Shown here one piece after another: positions 22,970 through 32,572 of a stretch of DNA of 58,571 nucleotides. The stretch's first letter is position 1; each line of letters opens with the position of its first letter. The translations under genes and the position numbers were made by a program. This stretch comes from an uncultured Lachnotalea sp. (GTDB lineage Bacteria; Bacillota; Clostridia; Lachnospirales; Lachnospiraceae): contig CAOKOS010000009.1 in NCBI GenBank assembly GCA_948470255.1, forward strand, positions 1 to 58,571, in the 5' to 3' direction. The notes under the pieces are model-generated. The model did not search any database. It saw only the letters and a list, made by a program, of their open reading frames with translations, and was not told where the DNA came from.

Positions 22970-23965
22970 GTGAAGATACTAATGAAAGACATCCTGGAAA
23001 GGCGCAGCCGAATCGCCGGTATCAGCTCTCTGGTATTTTTCCTGGCGCTTCTGATTTTACCCTTCTTGCTGACAAACGCTTATTATCTGCATGTATTGAT
23101 TCTTTGCATGATATATGCCTGCATTACAAGTGCGTGGAATATGATAGCTGGCTATGCGGGAGTATTCAGCTTTGGATTTCAGGCGTTATTTGGAATAGGG
23201 GCTTATGTATCGGCGCTGCTGAGTATGCGCTTGGGGATTTCACCGTGGATCAGCATGTGGGCGGGAGCCGTAGCGGCTATGGCAATCGGGGCAGTTGTGG
23301 CGATCCCAAGCCTTAAACTAAAACTGCTTCCCTATATCTGTATTGCCACCATGTGTATGGGTGAGATTATCCGCCTGGCCGTAGCAAATTTCACAACATT
23401 GACACGCGGGGAGATGGGGCTTACCAACATTCCAAAACTGTTTGCCGATGGAAACAGGACTGCGTATTATTACCTGGCGGTGGCCATGTTCGTGCTGATT
23501 TTGGCGGTGGTGGTAAAAATTGTAAATTCCCCCATGGGGATGAGTATGCAGGCAATGAAAGATTCCCAGGAGGCTTCGGAAAGCCTTGGAATCAATATTT
23601 CCAGGACAAAGATCCGCATTTATATGATCGGCGCGTTTATGGCAGGTTTGGTGGGAGCTTTCTATGCTCATTATATTTGTATCCTGACGCCCACATCTGC
23701 CTTGGGAAGTTCCCTTATGACGTCTTATGTGGCCATGAGCCTGATCGGTGGGATTGGCACGATTGTAGGCCCGGTACTTGGCTCTTTTGTGATCACCATT
23801 GCGCTGGAAGTCCTCCGTGCCCTGGCAGATTACCGTATGATATTTTATGCGCTGCTCATTATTGTCACTATTATTTTCTTGCGGGCCGGCATATGGGGGT
23901 CGGTAAAAGAGATTTTCATCAGTAGGGCGGAACGGTTCAAGAACCGTTCAAAGGAACAGGGGTAG
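22970..23965 (+). CDS. livM: ABC transporter permease LivM
   Basis: 331 residues, multi-spanning. Conserved family stretches include SAWNMIAGYAGVFSFGF, the loop GLTNIP and the EAA-like segment AMKDSQEASESLGINISRTK. The GTG at 22970 is chosen because GGGAGGG lies 7 nt upstream; ATG 22982 is possible. It pairs with LivH as the second permease subunit. Confidence 0.92.
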   Translation: MKILMKDILERRSRIAGISSLVFFLALLILPFLLTNAYYLHVLILCMIYACITSAWNMIAGYAGVFSFGFQALFGIGAYVSALLSMRLGISPWISMWAGAVAAMAIGAVVAIPSLKLKLLPYICIATMCMGEIIRLAVANFTTLTRGEMGLTNIPKLFADGNRTAYYYLAVAMFVLILAVVVKIVNSPMGMSMQAMKDSQEASESLGINISRTKIRIYMIGAFMAGLVGAFYAHYICILTPTSALGSSLMTSYVAMSLIGGIGTIVGPVLGSFVITIALEVLRALADYRMIFYALLIIVTIIFLRAGIWGSVKEIFISRAERFKNRSKEQG

Positions 23966-24020
23966 TAAAGTGCCGTGTGCACTTAAATATTACAAAACAC
24001 TATAAAGGAGGAAAGGTATT

Positions 24021-25379
24021 ATGAGGAAAATGAGGAAAGTTGCCGCATTGCTTTTATCGGCAGTCATGTGTGTTTCTTGTTTTGCGGGCTGCGGTAAAGA
24101 CGGCGGTTCGGAAACAAAGGCGCCAGCAGAAACGAAAGGGGATGTAAAAGAGACAGAGAAGGCGGAGGGGACAAAAGCCCAGGGCGAAAGCCAGTCAAAT
24201 ACGGCTGGATTTGACGGGACCATTAAAATGGGGGCAGTACTTCCTCTGACAGGCGCTTCCGCTGAAACTGGAATCGGCGTCCAGCAGGGGCTGGAATTGG
24301 CGGCGGCGGAGATCAATGAAGCCGGCGGTATCAAAATGAACGGCAAGTCTTATGAAGTGGAACTATACTTTGAGGATGACCAGGGGGCGGCAGACCAGTC
24401 CGTATCGGCGGCGGAAAAGCTTCTGACCATGGACGGGGTATCTATTCTGTACAGTGAGTGTTTAAGCTCCTGCGCGCTGGCCATCATGGATATTTGTAAC
24501 CAGTATCCCGATACGCTGTTTACAACAGTGGAATGTACCAGTGATAATTTCAGTAAGCTGATTTCTGAAGATCCCGACAGGTATTTCAACTTCTTTAAAC
24601 CTTGCTTCAACAGCGCTGATTACGGCAGCAACTTCGGAGAGATGATCGCAGACCTGAGCAAGGATGGCATCATTGATTTTGAGAATAAAAAAGTTGCTTA
24701 TATCGTAGAAGACACAGACGCCGGCAGAAGTTGCGTGGATGCCTGTGAAGCAGCGCTGGAAGAATTTTGCGGTGGTTCAGAGACAGTTGCCATCGAAGTG
24801 GTACCTCAGGGAAGCACAGACTTTTACTCACAGATCAACAAGATCAAATCCCTGGAACCGGATGTTGTCATGACTTATTTCGTACCTTTGAACTCAGGAG
24901 TCGCTTATTGCAAGCAGGTATATGAGCTTGGAAGGGACTGGACGGACGTCGGTTTTGTATATCCCATGAAAGCCGGTTTTGTGGAGCAGGCCGGGGCGGC
25001 ATGTGAGGGCCTGATCTGGTTCCCTCAGATGGCTGACTTTGAGCATGATACAAAATGTGCGGAGTTTGGTGAAAAAGTTTTGAAGATGTTCCCGAAAGCA
25101 GGGCTGACAGCCATTCACTTAAGCGCTTACAATATTATGTATATGGTAAAAGAAGCTCTGGAAACCGCAGGGACAACCAGCGCAAAAGACGGGCTGGCAG
25201 AAGCATATTACAATGTGGATTACCAGGCAATCAATGGACGTTATGTGTTTAAAGAGGATCATACTTCCAAGTCATCGGCTGAGTATCTGCCGGTAACATG
25301 TGCCCAGGTGCAAAACCAGGAATACTATGTGGTCTGGCCGTCAGAGTACGCGACAGCTGAACCTGTAAAACAGCAGTAA
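24021..25379 (+). CDS. Liv-type substrate-binding lipoprotein
   Basis: 452 residues with a lipoprotein signal (cleavage before C24 in SCFAGCGK), a low-complexity Lys/Glu/Thr linker (about 25-60) and a type I periplasmic-binding fold starting IKMGAVLPLTGASAETG. The sequence VMTYFVPLNSGVAY shows the second lobe. It captures the ligand outside the cell and delivers it to LivHM. RBS AAAGGAGG is strong, suggesting high expression. Binding proteins of this type serve amino acids, amides, urea and aromatic acids, so the substrate stays open. Confidence 0.9.
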   Translation: MRKMRKVAALLLSAVMCVSCFAGCGKDGGSETKAPAETKGDVKETEKAEGTKAQGESQSNTAGFDGTIKMGAVLPLTGASAETGIGVQQGLELAAAEINEAGGIKMNGKSYEVELYFEDDQGAADQSVSAAEKLLTMDGVSILYSECLSSCALAIMDICNQYPDTLFTTVECTSDNFSKLISEDPDRYFNFFKPCFNSADYGSNFGEMIADLSKDGIIDFENKKVAYIVEDTDAGRSCVDACEAALEEFCGGSETVAIEVVPQGSTDFYSQINKIKSLEPDVVMTYFVPLNSGVAYCKQVYELGRDWTDVGFVYPMKAGFVEQAGAACEGLIWFPQMADFEHDTKCAEFGEKVLKMFPKAGLTAIHLSAYNIMYMVKEALETAGTTSAKDGLAEAYYNVDYQAINGRYVFKEDHTSKSSAEYLPVTCAQVQNQEYYVVWPSEYATAEPVKQQ

Positions 25380-25534
25380 ACAAAAAGAATAGTGTAAAAG
25401 CTTCTTTTTATACACCCGGAGTCCTGCCTGCCCTAGATTTTGTGGGACAGGCAGGGCAGAGGGGGACGGCAGTGATTTTTGAAACAGAGAAGATAAGAGA
25501 CGAGGAGTAGAAACAGGGAAAACGAGGCGGCTAT
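25380..25534 (+). other. Intergenic hairpin within the catabolic operon
   Basis: The gap contains a GC-rich stem CCTGCCTG.CCC / GGGA.CAGGCAGG (about 25424-25456) with the loop TAGATTTTGT. There is no T run after it, so it is more likely a 3' stabiliser of the binding-protein mRNA or processing site than a terminator. Nothing else is recognisable. Confidence 0.5.
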
Positions 25535-27325
25535 ATGCTGGATATACTGATTAAGGATGCCTGGATTGTAGACGGAAGTGGAAAGGAAGGCTACAGAGGC
25601 TGTATCGGAATCAAAGCTGATAAGATCGTGCGGGTGGAAGCAGAAGAGATCACGGAAGAGGCAAAAGAAGTGATCAATGGGGAGGGGCTTGTCTGTACAC
25701 CTGGTTTTATAGACGGACACAGCCATGCGGACGTATCCATACCTTATTATCCTGAGCTGTATAATCTCCTGGGGCAGGGGATCACGACATTTGCGGGGGG
25801 GAACTGTGGGATAGGGCTTGCCCCGGCATGGAAAGAAGAATTTTACCGGCCTTACTTCGATTCTCTGGATTTAGGGGATTTGGATATCTCCTGGAATAGT
25901 TTTGGGGAGTGGTTGGATTATGTAAAAACCCTGCCTCTGGGGGCGAACTATGTACCTTTGGTGGGACTCAACCCTCTGAGGGGCAGCATTTTGGGAAAAG
26001 ATTATGAGCGGGCCGCGACGCAAGAAGAGATCGAAAAAGAAAAGGAGCTTTTAGAGGAAGCGCTAGACGCGGGGGCCTTTGGACTTTCTGTGAGCCTGGA
26101 TCCGGGAATCTGCGGACATTTTGCAGACAGAAGAGAATTAGATGCGCTGTGCCAGCTCCTGGATAGGCGGAAAGTCCTTTTTACAGCCCACACGCGCCAT
26201 CACCAGACGCAATGGCCCAGTGAGGATGGACAAAGTTTTTATGGGTGGTTTATTGGACATAAAGGGGAAGCCGTCTGCGGACGCTACCAAGGCCTTGTGG
26301 AATTTATGGAATACTACAGGCGTTTTCCAACGCTCAGGTGCATGGTGGCACATCTGACAAATGCTTATGGGGTGCCGCAGCCCCACAGTCTGGCATTGGA
26401 ACACGCCATGCTGGATGAAAGCGTGGAATTTCTGATCAATGAACCCAGGAGAGATGGATGTGATGTTTATTTCAATGCGATCCCGGATGAACAAAGTATC
26501 TCATCCTCATACCGGGTAGCGACTCCCATGGTCAGAAATATGAAATACGAAGAAACGCTTCGGGAATACGCGACGGAAGAAAAAATGATCGCCGGTTTAA
26601 AGGACAAAGACTTCCGGGAAAAGATGAAGGCGTTTATCAATGGAGGAAAATTCAAACTGACTATGCTCCACCCAGCAACAGATCCCTATTGGGCTGCGGA
26701 TTACCGGTTTACGGAAAGCAAGATTCCAGACGTAAGCGGGAAGACATTGATGGATTTGACAAAAGAGCGGATGCCCGGTACGGAGAGAGAACTGGTTTAT
26801 AACAACTGTATCGAAGTATTGTTTGACCTTCTGACAGAAGACCCAGGTATCAGAGGAGCCATGTGCCTGGACAAAAGAGAGTTTGAAACAGGAAGGCTGC
26901 TTAGAAGCCCTGTCAGTATCCCGATTACAGATACAGTTGCCCTTCCTGAGAAACCGGATATTACAAGAAATATCATGGGATACGGGACTCCTCCGGTTGC
27001 CTACAGCATATTTATAAGATTTCTGGCAAATATGTGCAGGGAACAGGGGATATTCACCATAGAAGAAGCAATCAGGAAAATTACATCACTTCCAGCCCAT
27101 ATTTTAAGAATCCCCGGGCGGGGACAGATTAAATGTGGGTATTATGCGGACATTACCATGTTCCGCTGGGAAGAGCTGGCATATGAAAATGATTTTAAGG
27201 AGCCGGAAAAGCCGCCCCAGGGTATCGTCCACGTCATTGTAAACGGAAAGTTTGCAGTGCGGGAAGGGGTTTTAAAGAAGCCCGGGGCCGGCAGAATTTT
27301 AAACCGTCTGGAATTTGAAGAATGA
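25535..27325 (+). CDS. D-aminoacylase / N-acyl-D-amino-acid deacylase-like amidohydrolase
   Basis: 596 residues. The N-terminal beta-sandwich strand ILIKDAWIVDGSG leads to the barrel metal motif GFIDGHSHAD. GGNCGIG carries the family's metal-bridging cysteine; further ligands are likely in FTAHTRHH and MVAHLTNAYG. The family removes acyl groups from N-acyl-D-amino acids or cleaves related amides in the cytosol. The ~596-residue length is longer than classical D-aminoacylases (about 480-530). It follows the importer, so it probably acts on the imported compound. The exact substrate cannot be read. Confidence 0.8.
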   Translation: MLDILIKDAWIVDGSGKEGYRGCIGIKADKIVRVEAEEITEEAKEVINGEGLVCTPGFIDGHSHADVSIPYYPELYNLLGQGITTFAGGNCGIGLAPAWKEEFYRPYFDSLDLGDLDISWNSFGEWLDYVKTLPLGANYVPLVGLNPLRGSILGKDYERAATQEEIEKEKELLEEALDAGAFGLSVSLDPGICGHFADRRELDALCQLLDRRKVLFTAHTRHHQTQWPSEDGQSFYGWFIGHKGEAVCGRYQGLVEFMEYYRRFPTLRCMVAHLTNAYGVPQPHSLALEHAMLDESVEFLINEPRRDGCDVYFNAIPDEQSISSSYRVATPMVRNMKYEETLREYATEEKMIAGLKDKDFREKMKAFINGGKFKLTMLHPATDPYWAADYRFTESKIPDVSGKTLMDLTKERMPGTERELVYNNCIEVLFDLLTEDPGIRGAMCLDKREFETGRLLRSPVSIPITDTVALPEKPDITRNIMGYGTPPVAYSIFIRFLANMCREQGIFTIEEAIRKITSLPAHILRIPGRGQIKCGYYADITMFRWEELAYENDFKEPEKPPQGIVHVIVNGKFAVREGVLKKPGAGRILNRLEFEE

Positions 27326-27344
27326 GCAGGAAAGGAAGGAGAAA

Positions 27345-28640
27345 ATGTACGAAACGAAAGAGTCGAAACAACTTTTTTACGAAGCAAAAAAATATCTGGT
27401 AGGAGGCGTGGCAAGTTCTATCCATAAGGCTCCGGATGAAGAATATCCGATTTATGCAGTTCGGGGCAAAGGTTCCAGATTTTGGGATGTTGACGGAAAT
27501 GAATATATTGATTATATGGGTTCATTTGGCCCTTCGATTTTGGGGTTTTCTCCAGACGTCGTCAATGAGGCGGTTAAGAAACAGATTGATGAAGGTACCC
27601 ATTTTGCCCTTCCGACCGGTTCTCTGAACCAACTGTCCAAGAAACTGGTGGAAATTCTGCCTTGTGGAGAGATGGTTGGATATCAGAGTACCGGTACGGA
27701 GGCTGATATGGTGGCAGTCCGGCTGGCCAGGGCTTATACTGGAAAGACAAAAATTGTCCGTTTTGAAGGACATTATCACGGCTGGGCAGATGAACTCAAT
27801 GTGAGCGCCCATCCGGCGACAAAGGCAGGCATGGGTCCCAGGAGCCATCCATGGAAAACCCTGGAATGTCCGGGGCAGCTTCCGGAAGCCTCCGACGAGA
27901 TCATCGTGATCCCCTGGAATGATGAGAAGGCGCTTGAAGACGTATTAAAACGTCATGGAAACGAAATTGCCGGCGTGATCATGGAACCTGTGATGTATAA
28001 TGCGGAGCCGATTCTTCCGAATCCGGGGTATCTGGAAGCGGCCAGGAAACTGACCAGGGAACACGGGGCGCTTTTGATTTTTGACGAAGTAATTACAGGA
28101 TTCCGCCTGGCCCTTGGCGGGGCGGCTGAGTATTTTGGCGTAGTTCCGGATCTGATGACTTTTGCAAAGGCAGTGGCGGGAGGATATCCCATCTCCGGTG
28201 TCGCCGGAAGGCGGGACATCATGGAGAGCGGGGTGCATCCGGCAGGTACGTTTAATGCGAATCCCCTCTGCGTAGCGGCTGCCCTGGCAACACTGAAAGA
28301 ATTGGAGAAACCTGGGACTTATGAAAAAATGGCGGAAATTACAGGAGAAATTGTAAAGGGTGTGCGGGAGCTGGGAAAGAAATACGGTGTAAAACTCTGG
28401 TGCGACAGCCAGGTATCCGTATGGCAGCTTCAGTTTGGAATTGACGGCCCCATGCATGACATGACAGATAATTTCCAGGTGGATAAGAAAACATATGGAA
28501 GGTTTTATAAAGAATGTTTGAAGCGGGGCGTACGCTTACATTCGTCCAGAGGCAGATTCTATATTTCCACTACTCATACAAGAGAGGATGTGCAGGAGAC
28601 GCTTAAGGTATTTGAAGAGGTGTTTAAAGTAATGTTCTAG
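27345..28640 (+). CDS. Class III PLP enzyme, glutamate-1-semialdehyde aminomutase-like
   Basis: 431 residues from ATG 27345 (AAGGAG 6-7 nt upstream; the in-frame ATG at 27315 is inside the previous gene). PLP signatures: QSTGTEADMVAVRLAR for phosphate binding, LLIFDEVITGFR with the Asp that contacts the pyridine nitrogen, and the Schiff-base lysine in TFAKAVAGGYP. The overall sequence is HemL-like, but there are no other heme genes here. In this operon it more likely transfers or shifts an amino group in the compound released by the amidohydrolase. Confidence 0.85.
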   Translation: MYETKESKQLFYEAKKYLVGGVASSIHKAPDEEYPIYAVRGKGSRFWDVDGNEYIDYMGSFGPSILGFSPDVVNEAVKKQIDEGTHFALPTGSLNQLSKKLVEILPCGEMVGYQSTGTEADMVAVRLARAYTGKTKIVRFEGHYHGWADELNVSAHPATKAGMGPRSHPWKTLECPGQLPEASDEIIVIPWNDEKALEDVLKRHGNEIAGVIMEPVMYNAEPILPNPGYLEAARKLTREHGALLIFDEVITGFRLALGGAAEYFGVVPDLMTFAKAVAGGYPISGVAGRRDIMESGVHPAGTFNANPLCVAAALATLKELEKPGTYEKMAEITGEIVKGVRELGKKYGVKLWCDSQVSVWQLQFGIDGPMHDMTDNFQVDKKTYGRFYKECLKRGVRLHSSRGRFYISTTHTREDVQETLKVFEEVFKVMF

Positions 28641-28656
28641 GAAGGGATGGGGATCT

Positions 28657-29496
28657 ATGGGATTATCGGAAGAAAGACAAAAAGAACTGGAACAGATTTG
28701 CCGGGAATCGCGGGTGGAATTAATTGAGCTTTTACATAAAAAACAGACGGGACATCCGGGAGGAAGCCTTTCCGCCTGTGAGATCATGACAGTATTATAT
28801 CAGGAAAAGGCGAATGTTTCCCCGGATACAGTGAGGGATAAAGACCGGGACAGGATTATACTTTCCAAAGGCCATGCGGCGCCGATTTTATATATGGCCC
28901 TGGCAAAAGCAGGATTTATACCACAGGAAGAACTTTTAACGCTCAGAGATCTGAATACAAGACTCCAGGGGCATCCCAGTTCTCACGCCCTGGAAGCGGT
29001 AGAATTGACAACAGGCCCTTTGGGGCTTGGCATGAGCGCTGCCCTGGGTATGGCGCTGTCCCTTAAGCTGGATGAAAGCCCGGCGGCTGTATACGTGGTT
29101 GCCGGCGACGGGGAACTGAACGAAGGCGCATGTTGGGAAGCGGCCATGTGCGCGGCCAAATTCAAAGCGGATAATCTGATTTTGATTGTGGACAGGAACC
29201 ATGTGCAGCTGGATGGGACGGCAGAAGAAATCATGCCTATGGGAGATTTGGGTGAAAAGTTCCGTGTATTCGGCTGGGAAGTGTACACCTGCGACGGACA
29301 TGATGTGGGAGAGCTTTGCGCCTGCATTGACAAGGCAAAAGAAGGAAAAGGAAAGCCAAAGGCAATCATAGCAGAGACGGTAAAGGGAAAAGGCGTATCT
29401 TTCATGGAAGGAAAAAATATCTGGCATGGGAAACCCATTGACGATGCCAGCTATGAGCAGGCGATGAAAGAACTGAAAGGGGGAATGGAAGGATGA
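28657..29496 (+). CDS. Transketolase-like, N-terminal (TPP-binding) subunit
   Basis: 279 residues. GHPGGSLSACE and the thiamine-pyrophosphate motif GDGELNEGACWEAA ending in VDRN are intact, as is the catalytic-loop histidine stretch LSKGHAAP. It is the N-terminal half of a split transketolase; the C-terminal half is the next gene with a 4-nt overlap (ATGA). Split transketolases in catabolic operons usually process a specific ketose or branched sugar phosphate. Located in the cytosol as a heterotetramer (family knowledge). Confidence 0.9.
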   Translation: MGLSEERQKELEQICRESRVELIELLHKKQTGHPGGSLSACEIMTVLYQEKANVSPDTVRDKDRDRIILSKGHAAPILYMALAKAGFIPQEELLTLRDLNTRLQGHPSSHALEAVELTTGPLGLGMSAALGMALSLKLDESPAAVYVVAGDGELNEGACWEAAMCAAKFKADNLILIVDRNHVQLDGTAEEIMPMGDLGEKFRVFGWEVYTCDGHDVGELCACIDKAKEGKGKPKAIIAETVKGKGVSFMEGKNIWHGKPIDDASYEQAMKELKGGMEG

Positions 29497-30431
29497 GCGT
29501 AAGTATCAGAGATGCATATGGACGCGCATTGGCGGAATACGGGGACAGGCCTGACGTGGTCGTATTGGATGCAGATGTGGCCGGTTCGACAAAATCCTGT
29601 GTTTTTGCTGAAAAATTTCCCGAGAGGCATTTCAATGTGGGGGTGGCAGAGCAGAATATGCTGGGAATGGCAGCAGGATTCGCTTCCACGGGAAAAATCC
29701 CCTTTGTGAATACATTCGCCGTATTTCTAACCAGCATTGGGTTTCTGGCGGCCAGGACATTGGGTTCTTATTCGGGATTAAATATGAAGCTTATGGGGGC
29801 TTACGGCGGAATGTCTGATGCATTTGACGGGCCGACCCACCATGCTTTGGAAGATATTGCCATTATGCGTACACTTCCGGGATTCCAGGTTTATGTGGCC
29901 AGTGATGCAGCCCAGACCGACTGGATTGTGAAACACTGCATAGAAGAAGCGGGGCCTGTGTATGTGAGGCTTTCGCGGGAAGCATTCCCGGCATTATACC
30001 AGGAAAATACGGTGTTTGAAAAAGGAAAGGGAATGATTGTTAAGGAAGGTTCGGCGGCGACAGTCATTGCCTGCGGGCTGATGGTGGGACATGCGCTTGA
30101 AGCAGCCAAAATCCTGGAGAAAGAAGGGATTAGCCTCCGGGTGGTGGATATGTTCTGCATAAAGCCCATAGACCAGGAATTAATCCTCCGCTGCGCCAAG
30201 GAGACGGACGTGATTGTGACGGCAGAAGAACATTCGGTGACCGGAGGGTTAGGAGGCGCCGTAGCAGAGGTTTTAAGCGCCGGCGGCTGCAATGTGGTTC
30301 AGGGGTTTGTCGGTATGGAAGATACCCATGGGGAATGTGGGCCTTATGCCGCCCTGCAGGAAAAATACGGACTGACGCCGGAAAAAATCGCGGAAACAGT
30401 GCGGGAATGTATCAGGAGGAAACCAGAATGA
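29493..30431 (+). CDS. Transketolase-like, C-terminal subunit
   Basis: 312 residues. It contains VAEQNMLGMAAGFAS with the glutamate that activates TPP, and PVYVRLSREAFP and VVTAEEHSVTGGLG of the C-terminal domain. It overlaps its partner by 4 nt, and its own stop overlaps the next start (ATGA). With the preceding gene it forms a complete enzyme transferring two-carbon units. Confidence 0.9.
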   Translation: MSVSIRDAYGRALAEYGDRPDVVVLDADVAGSTKSCVFAEKFPERHFNVGVAEQNMLGMAAGFASTGKIPFVNTFAVFLTSIGFLAARTLGSYSGLNMKLMGAYGGMSDAFDGPTHHALEDIAIMRTLPGFQVYVASDAAQTDWIVKHCIEEAGPVYVRLSREAFPALYQENTVFEKGKGMIVKEGSAATVIACGLMVGHALEAAKILEKEGISLRVVDMFCIKPIDQELILRCAKETDVIVTAEEHSVTGGLGGAVAEVLSAGGCNVVQGFVGMEDTHGECGPYAALQEKYGLTPEKIAETVRECIRRKPE

Positions 30432-31324
30432 GAGAATCAATTCATAAATATTTTCAGATTGGGACAATCCAGTGGATGAGCCATCCACGGTATCCGGTAT
30501 TGGATTCCATCAAAAAAATCGCCTGTGATGATTTTTTTGATGCGGTGGAGGTGTGCAGGTTCCAGGATGATGAAGTGCGGCGGGAGGCCAGGGATCTTTT
30601 AAGGCAGTCCCACATGAAAGTATGCTATGGCGCTCAGCCAAGGCTTTTGGGCCCCGGGTTAAACCCCAATGCGGTGGAAGAAGAGGAACGGAAAAAAGCG
30701 GAGGCTACGCTTTTAGAGGCCGTCGATGAGGCCGAATACCTTGGAGCCGGAGGAATCGCTTTCCTGGCAGGAAAATGGGAAGAGGAAACAAAAGAAGAGG
30801 CATATAAACAACTGTTAAAAACCACAGGAAATGTATGCAATTATGCGGCATCAAAAGGTATGATGGTGGAACTGGAAGTGTTTGACTATGATATGGACAA
30901 AAAGGCCCTGATGGGACCGGCGCCGTATGCGGCGCGGTTTGCAGCAGATATGCGTATGTCACATGCAAACTTCGGCCTTCTTGTGGATCTGTCGCATTTT
31001 CCGACGACTTATGAAACGGCGCAGTTTGTGGTGAGGACACTCAGGCCTTACATCACACATTTCCATTTCGGGAATGCGGTGGTCAAAGAAGGGTATCCGG
31101 CCTATGGGGACAAACATCCGCGTATGGGCTTCCCGGACAGCGAAAATGATACAAAGCAGCTTCTGGAATATTTCCGCGTATTGAAAGAGGAAGGATTTTT
31201 CCAGGCGGAAAATCCCTATGTCCTTTCTATGGAAGTGTCCCCCTGGGATAAGGAGGATGCGGATATCATTCTTGCAAATACAAAACGCGTAGTGAACCGG
31301 GCGTGGGCGCTGCTGGAAGATTAG
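30428..31324 (+). CDS. Sugar phosphate isomerase/epimerase-like TIM-barrel protein
   Basis: 298 residues from ATG 30428 (CAGGAGGAAA upstream; the earlier in-frame ATG lies in the transketolase gene). Xylose-isomerase-like barrel features include FFDAVEVCRF, MMVELEVFDYD, FGLLVDLSHFP and YITHFHFGNAVV, with E/D/H metal-ligand positions at strand ends. Such proteins isomerise or epimerise keto sugars or act on inositol-type compounds. It is translationally coupled to the transketolase, suggesting that it feeds or uses the same sugar. Confidence 0.75.
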   Translation: MRESIHKYFQIGTIQWMSHPRYPVLDSIKKIACDDFFDAVEVCRFQDDEVRREARDLLRQSHMKVCYGAQPRLLGPGLNPNAVEEEERKKAEATLLEAVDEAEYLGAGGIAFLAGKWEEETKEEAYKQLLKTTGNVCNYAASKGMMVELEVFDYDMDKKALMGPAPYAARFAADMRMSHANFGLLVDLSHFPTTYETAQFVVRTLRPYITHFHFGNAVVKEGYPAYGDKHPRMGFPDSENDTKQLLEYFRVLKEEGFFQAENPYVLSMEVSPWDKEDADIILANTKRVVNRAWALLED

Positions 31325-31336
31325 GGGGAAGTTTAT

Positions 31337-32305
31337 ATGGCTAAGATAGTAGTACTTGACGGATATACAGAAAATCCCGGGGATTTAAGCTGGGAAGGAA
31401 TTGAAAAATTTGGAGATTTAACGGTTTACGACAGGACATCTCTTACAGATGAAAACGAGATCATTGCCCGCATCGGGGAAGCGGAAGTGGTACTTACCAA
31501 TAAGACACCGATCACCAGGAACGTCATCGATGCCTGCCCCAACATGAAATTTATCAGTGTGCTGGCCACCGGATATAATGTGGTGGATTATCAATATGCA
31601 AAGGAAAAAAATATTCCTGTCTCCAATATCCCCACCTATGGGACGGCTGCAGTTGGGCAGTTTGCCATTGCCATGCTGTTGGAAATCTGCCACCATGTGG
31701 CCCATCATTCCCAGGCAGTGCATGAGGGACGCTGGGAGACGAATCAGGACTGGTGCTTCTGGGATTATCCGTTGATTGAGCTGGCAGACAAAACCATCGG
31801 TATCATTGGTTTTGGACGCATTGGGCAGACTACAGGGAAAATAGCAAAAGCCATGGGGATGCGTGTACTGGCCTATGACAATTTCCAGAGCGAAAGCGGG
31901 AAAGCCATCGGGGAATATACGGATTTAGACAGGCTGCTGGAGGAATCAGACGTGGTCGCCCTCCATTGCCCGCTGTTCCCGGAGACGGAAGGGATCATCA
32001 ACAAAGAAACCATTGGAAAGATGAAGGATGGCGTGATCATCTTAAACAACAGCCGCGGCCCCCTTGTGGTGGAGCAGGATTTGGCAGATGCACTGAATTC
32101 AGGGAAAGTGTATGCGGCAGGTGTGGATGTGGTATCCACGGAACCGATCAAAGGGGACAATCCACTTCTCAAGGCAAAAAATTGTATCATTACACCGCAT
32201 ATATCCTGGGCTCCCAAAGAAAGCCGGCAGAGAATCATGGATATGACGGCGGATAACCTGAAGGGTTACTTCGACGGGGCGCCGATCCATGTGGTAAACA
32301 TGTAA
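31337..32305 (+). CDS. D-isomer-specific 2-hydroxyacid dehydrogenase
   Basis: 322 residues. NAD-binding GFGRIGQTTGKIA, catalytic Arg in NNSRGPLVVEQDL, Glu in STEPIKGDNPLL and His in ITPHISWAPKES are all in place. It oxidises or reduces a 2-hydroxyacid/2-oxoacid pair using NAD(P)H (glycerate/hydroxypyruvate reductase-like). It ends the operon that begins with a LarA-like racemase. No clear terminator was seen after it; the next promoter (rimP) is at 32389. Confidence 0.9.
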   Translation: MAKIVVLDGYTENPGDLSWEGIEKFGDLTVYDRTSLTDENEIIARIGEAEVVLTNKTPITRNVIDACPNMKFISVLATGYNVVDYQYAKEKNIPVSNIPTYGTAAVGQFAIAMLLEICHHVAHHSQAVHEGRWETNQDWCFWDYPLIELADKTIGIIGFGRIGQTTGKIAKAMGMRVLAYDNFQSESGKAIGEYTDLDRLLEESDVVALHCPLFPETEGIINKETIGKMKDGVIILNNSRGPLVVEQDLADALNSGKVYAAGVDVVSTEPIKGDNPLLKAKNCIITPHISWAPKESRQRIMDMTADNLKGYFDGAPIHVVNM

Positions 32306-32388
32306 TGGCTGCCTTGCCAATGACATAAGTTTTCCTGCTTCTGATTTTATTTGTGTCCGCGTAAAATGCGGAAACTGGGGAAAAATAC

Positions 32389-32417
32389 TTGCAATACCTA
32401 AAAAAGTGTGCTATAGT
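32389..32417 (+). promoter_or_regulatory. Sigma-A promoter of the rimP-nusA-infB operon
   Basis: TTGCAA (32389-32394), a 17-nt spacer and TATAGT (32412-32417). It gives a leader of about 150 nt before rimP. Confidence 0.75.
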
Positions 32418-32445
32418 AGATACGATAAAAATATGACAGGATGAT

Positions 32446-32543
32446 AAAGAGTGGGCGGAAGTCCACTCTTTGTTTATCGTATAGGAAACTTGATTCCCTA
32501 TATGATAAACAAACATTCCGCGAAGAAAGCAGGATTCTTTGTT
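32446..32543 (+). repeat. rimP leader hairpins, including a diverged copy of the intergenic palindrome family
   Basis: Hairpin 1: AAAGAGTGG / CCACTCTTT (32446-32471). Hairpin 2: GTTTATCGTATAGG / CCTATATGATAAAC (32472-32510), one G-U pair, resembling the CTTTATAGGA heads at 115 and 40356. The tail GCAGGATTCTTTGTT (32529-32543) is identical to that of unit B upstream of mscL. Hairpins in this leader could attenuate the operon, but neither is followed by a strong T run. Confidence 0.6.
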
Positions 32544-32572
32544 CTGATATTATATTAGAAAGGGGTCAGGTT

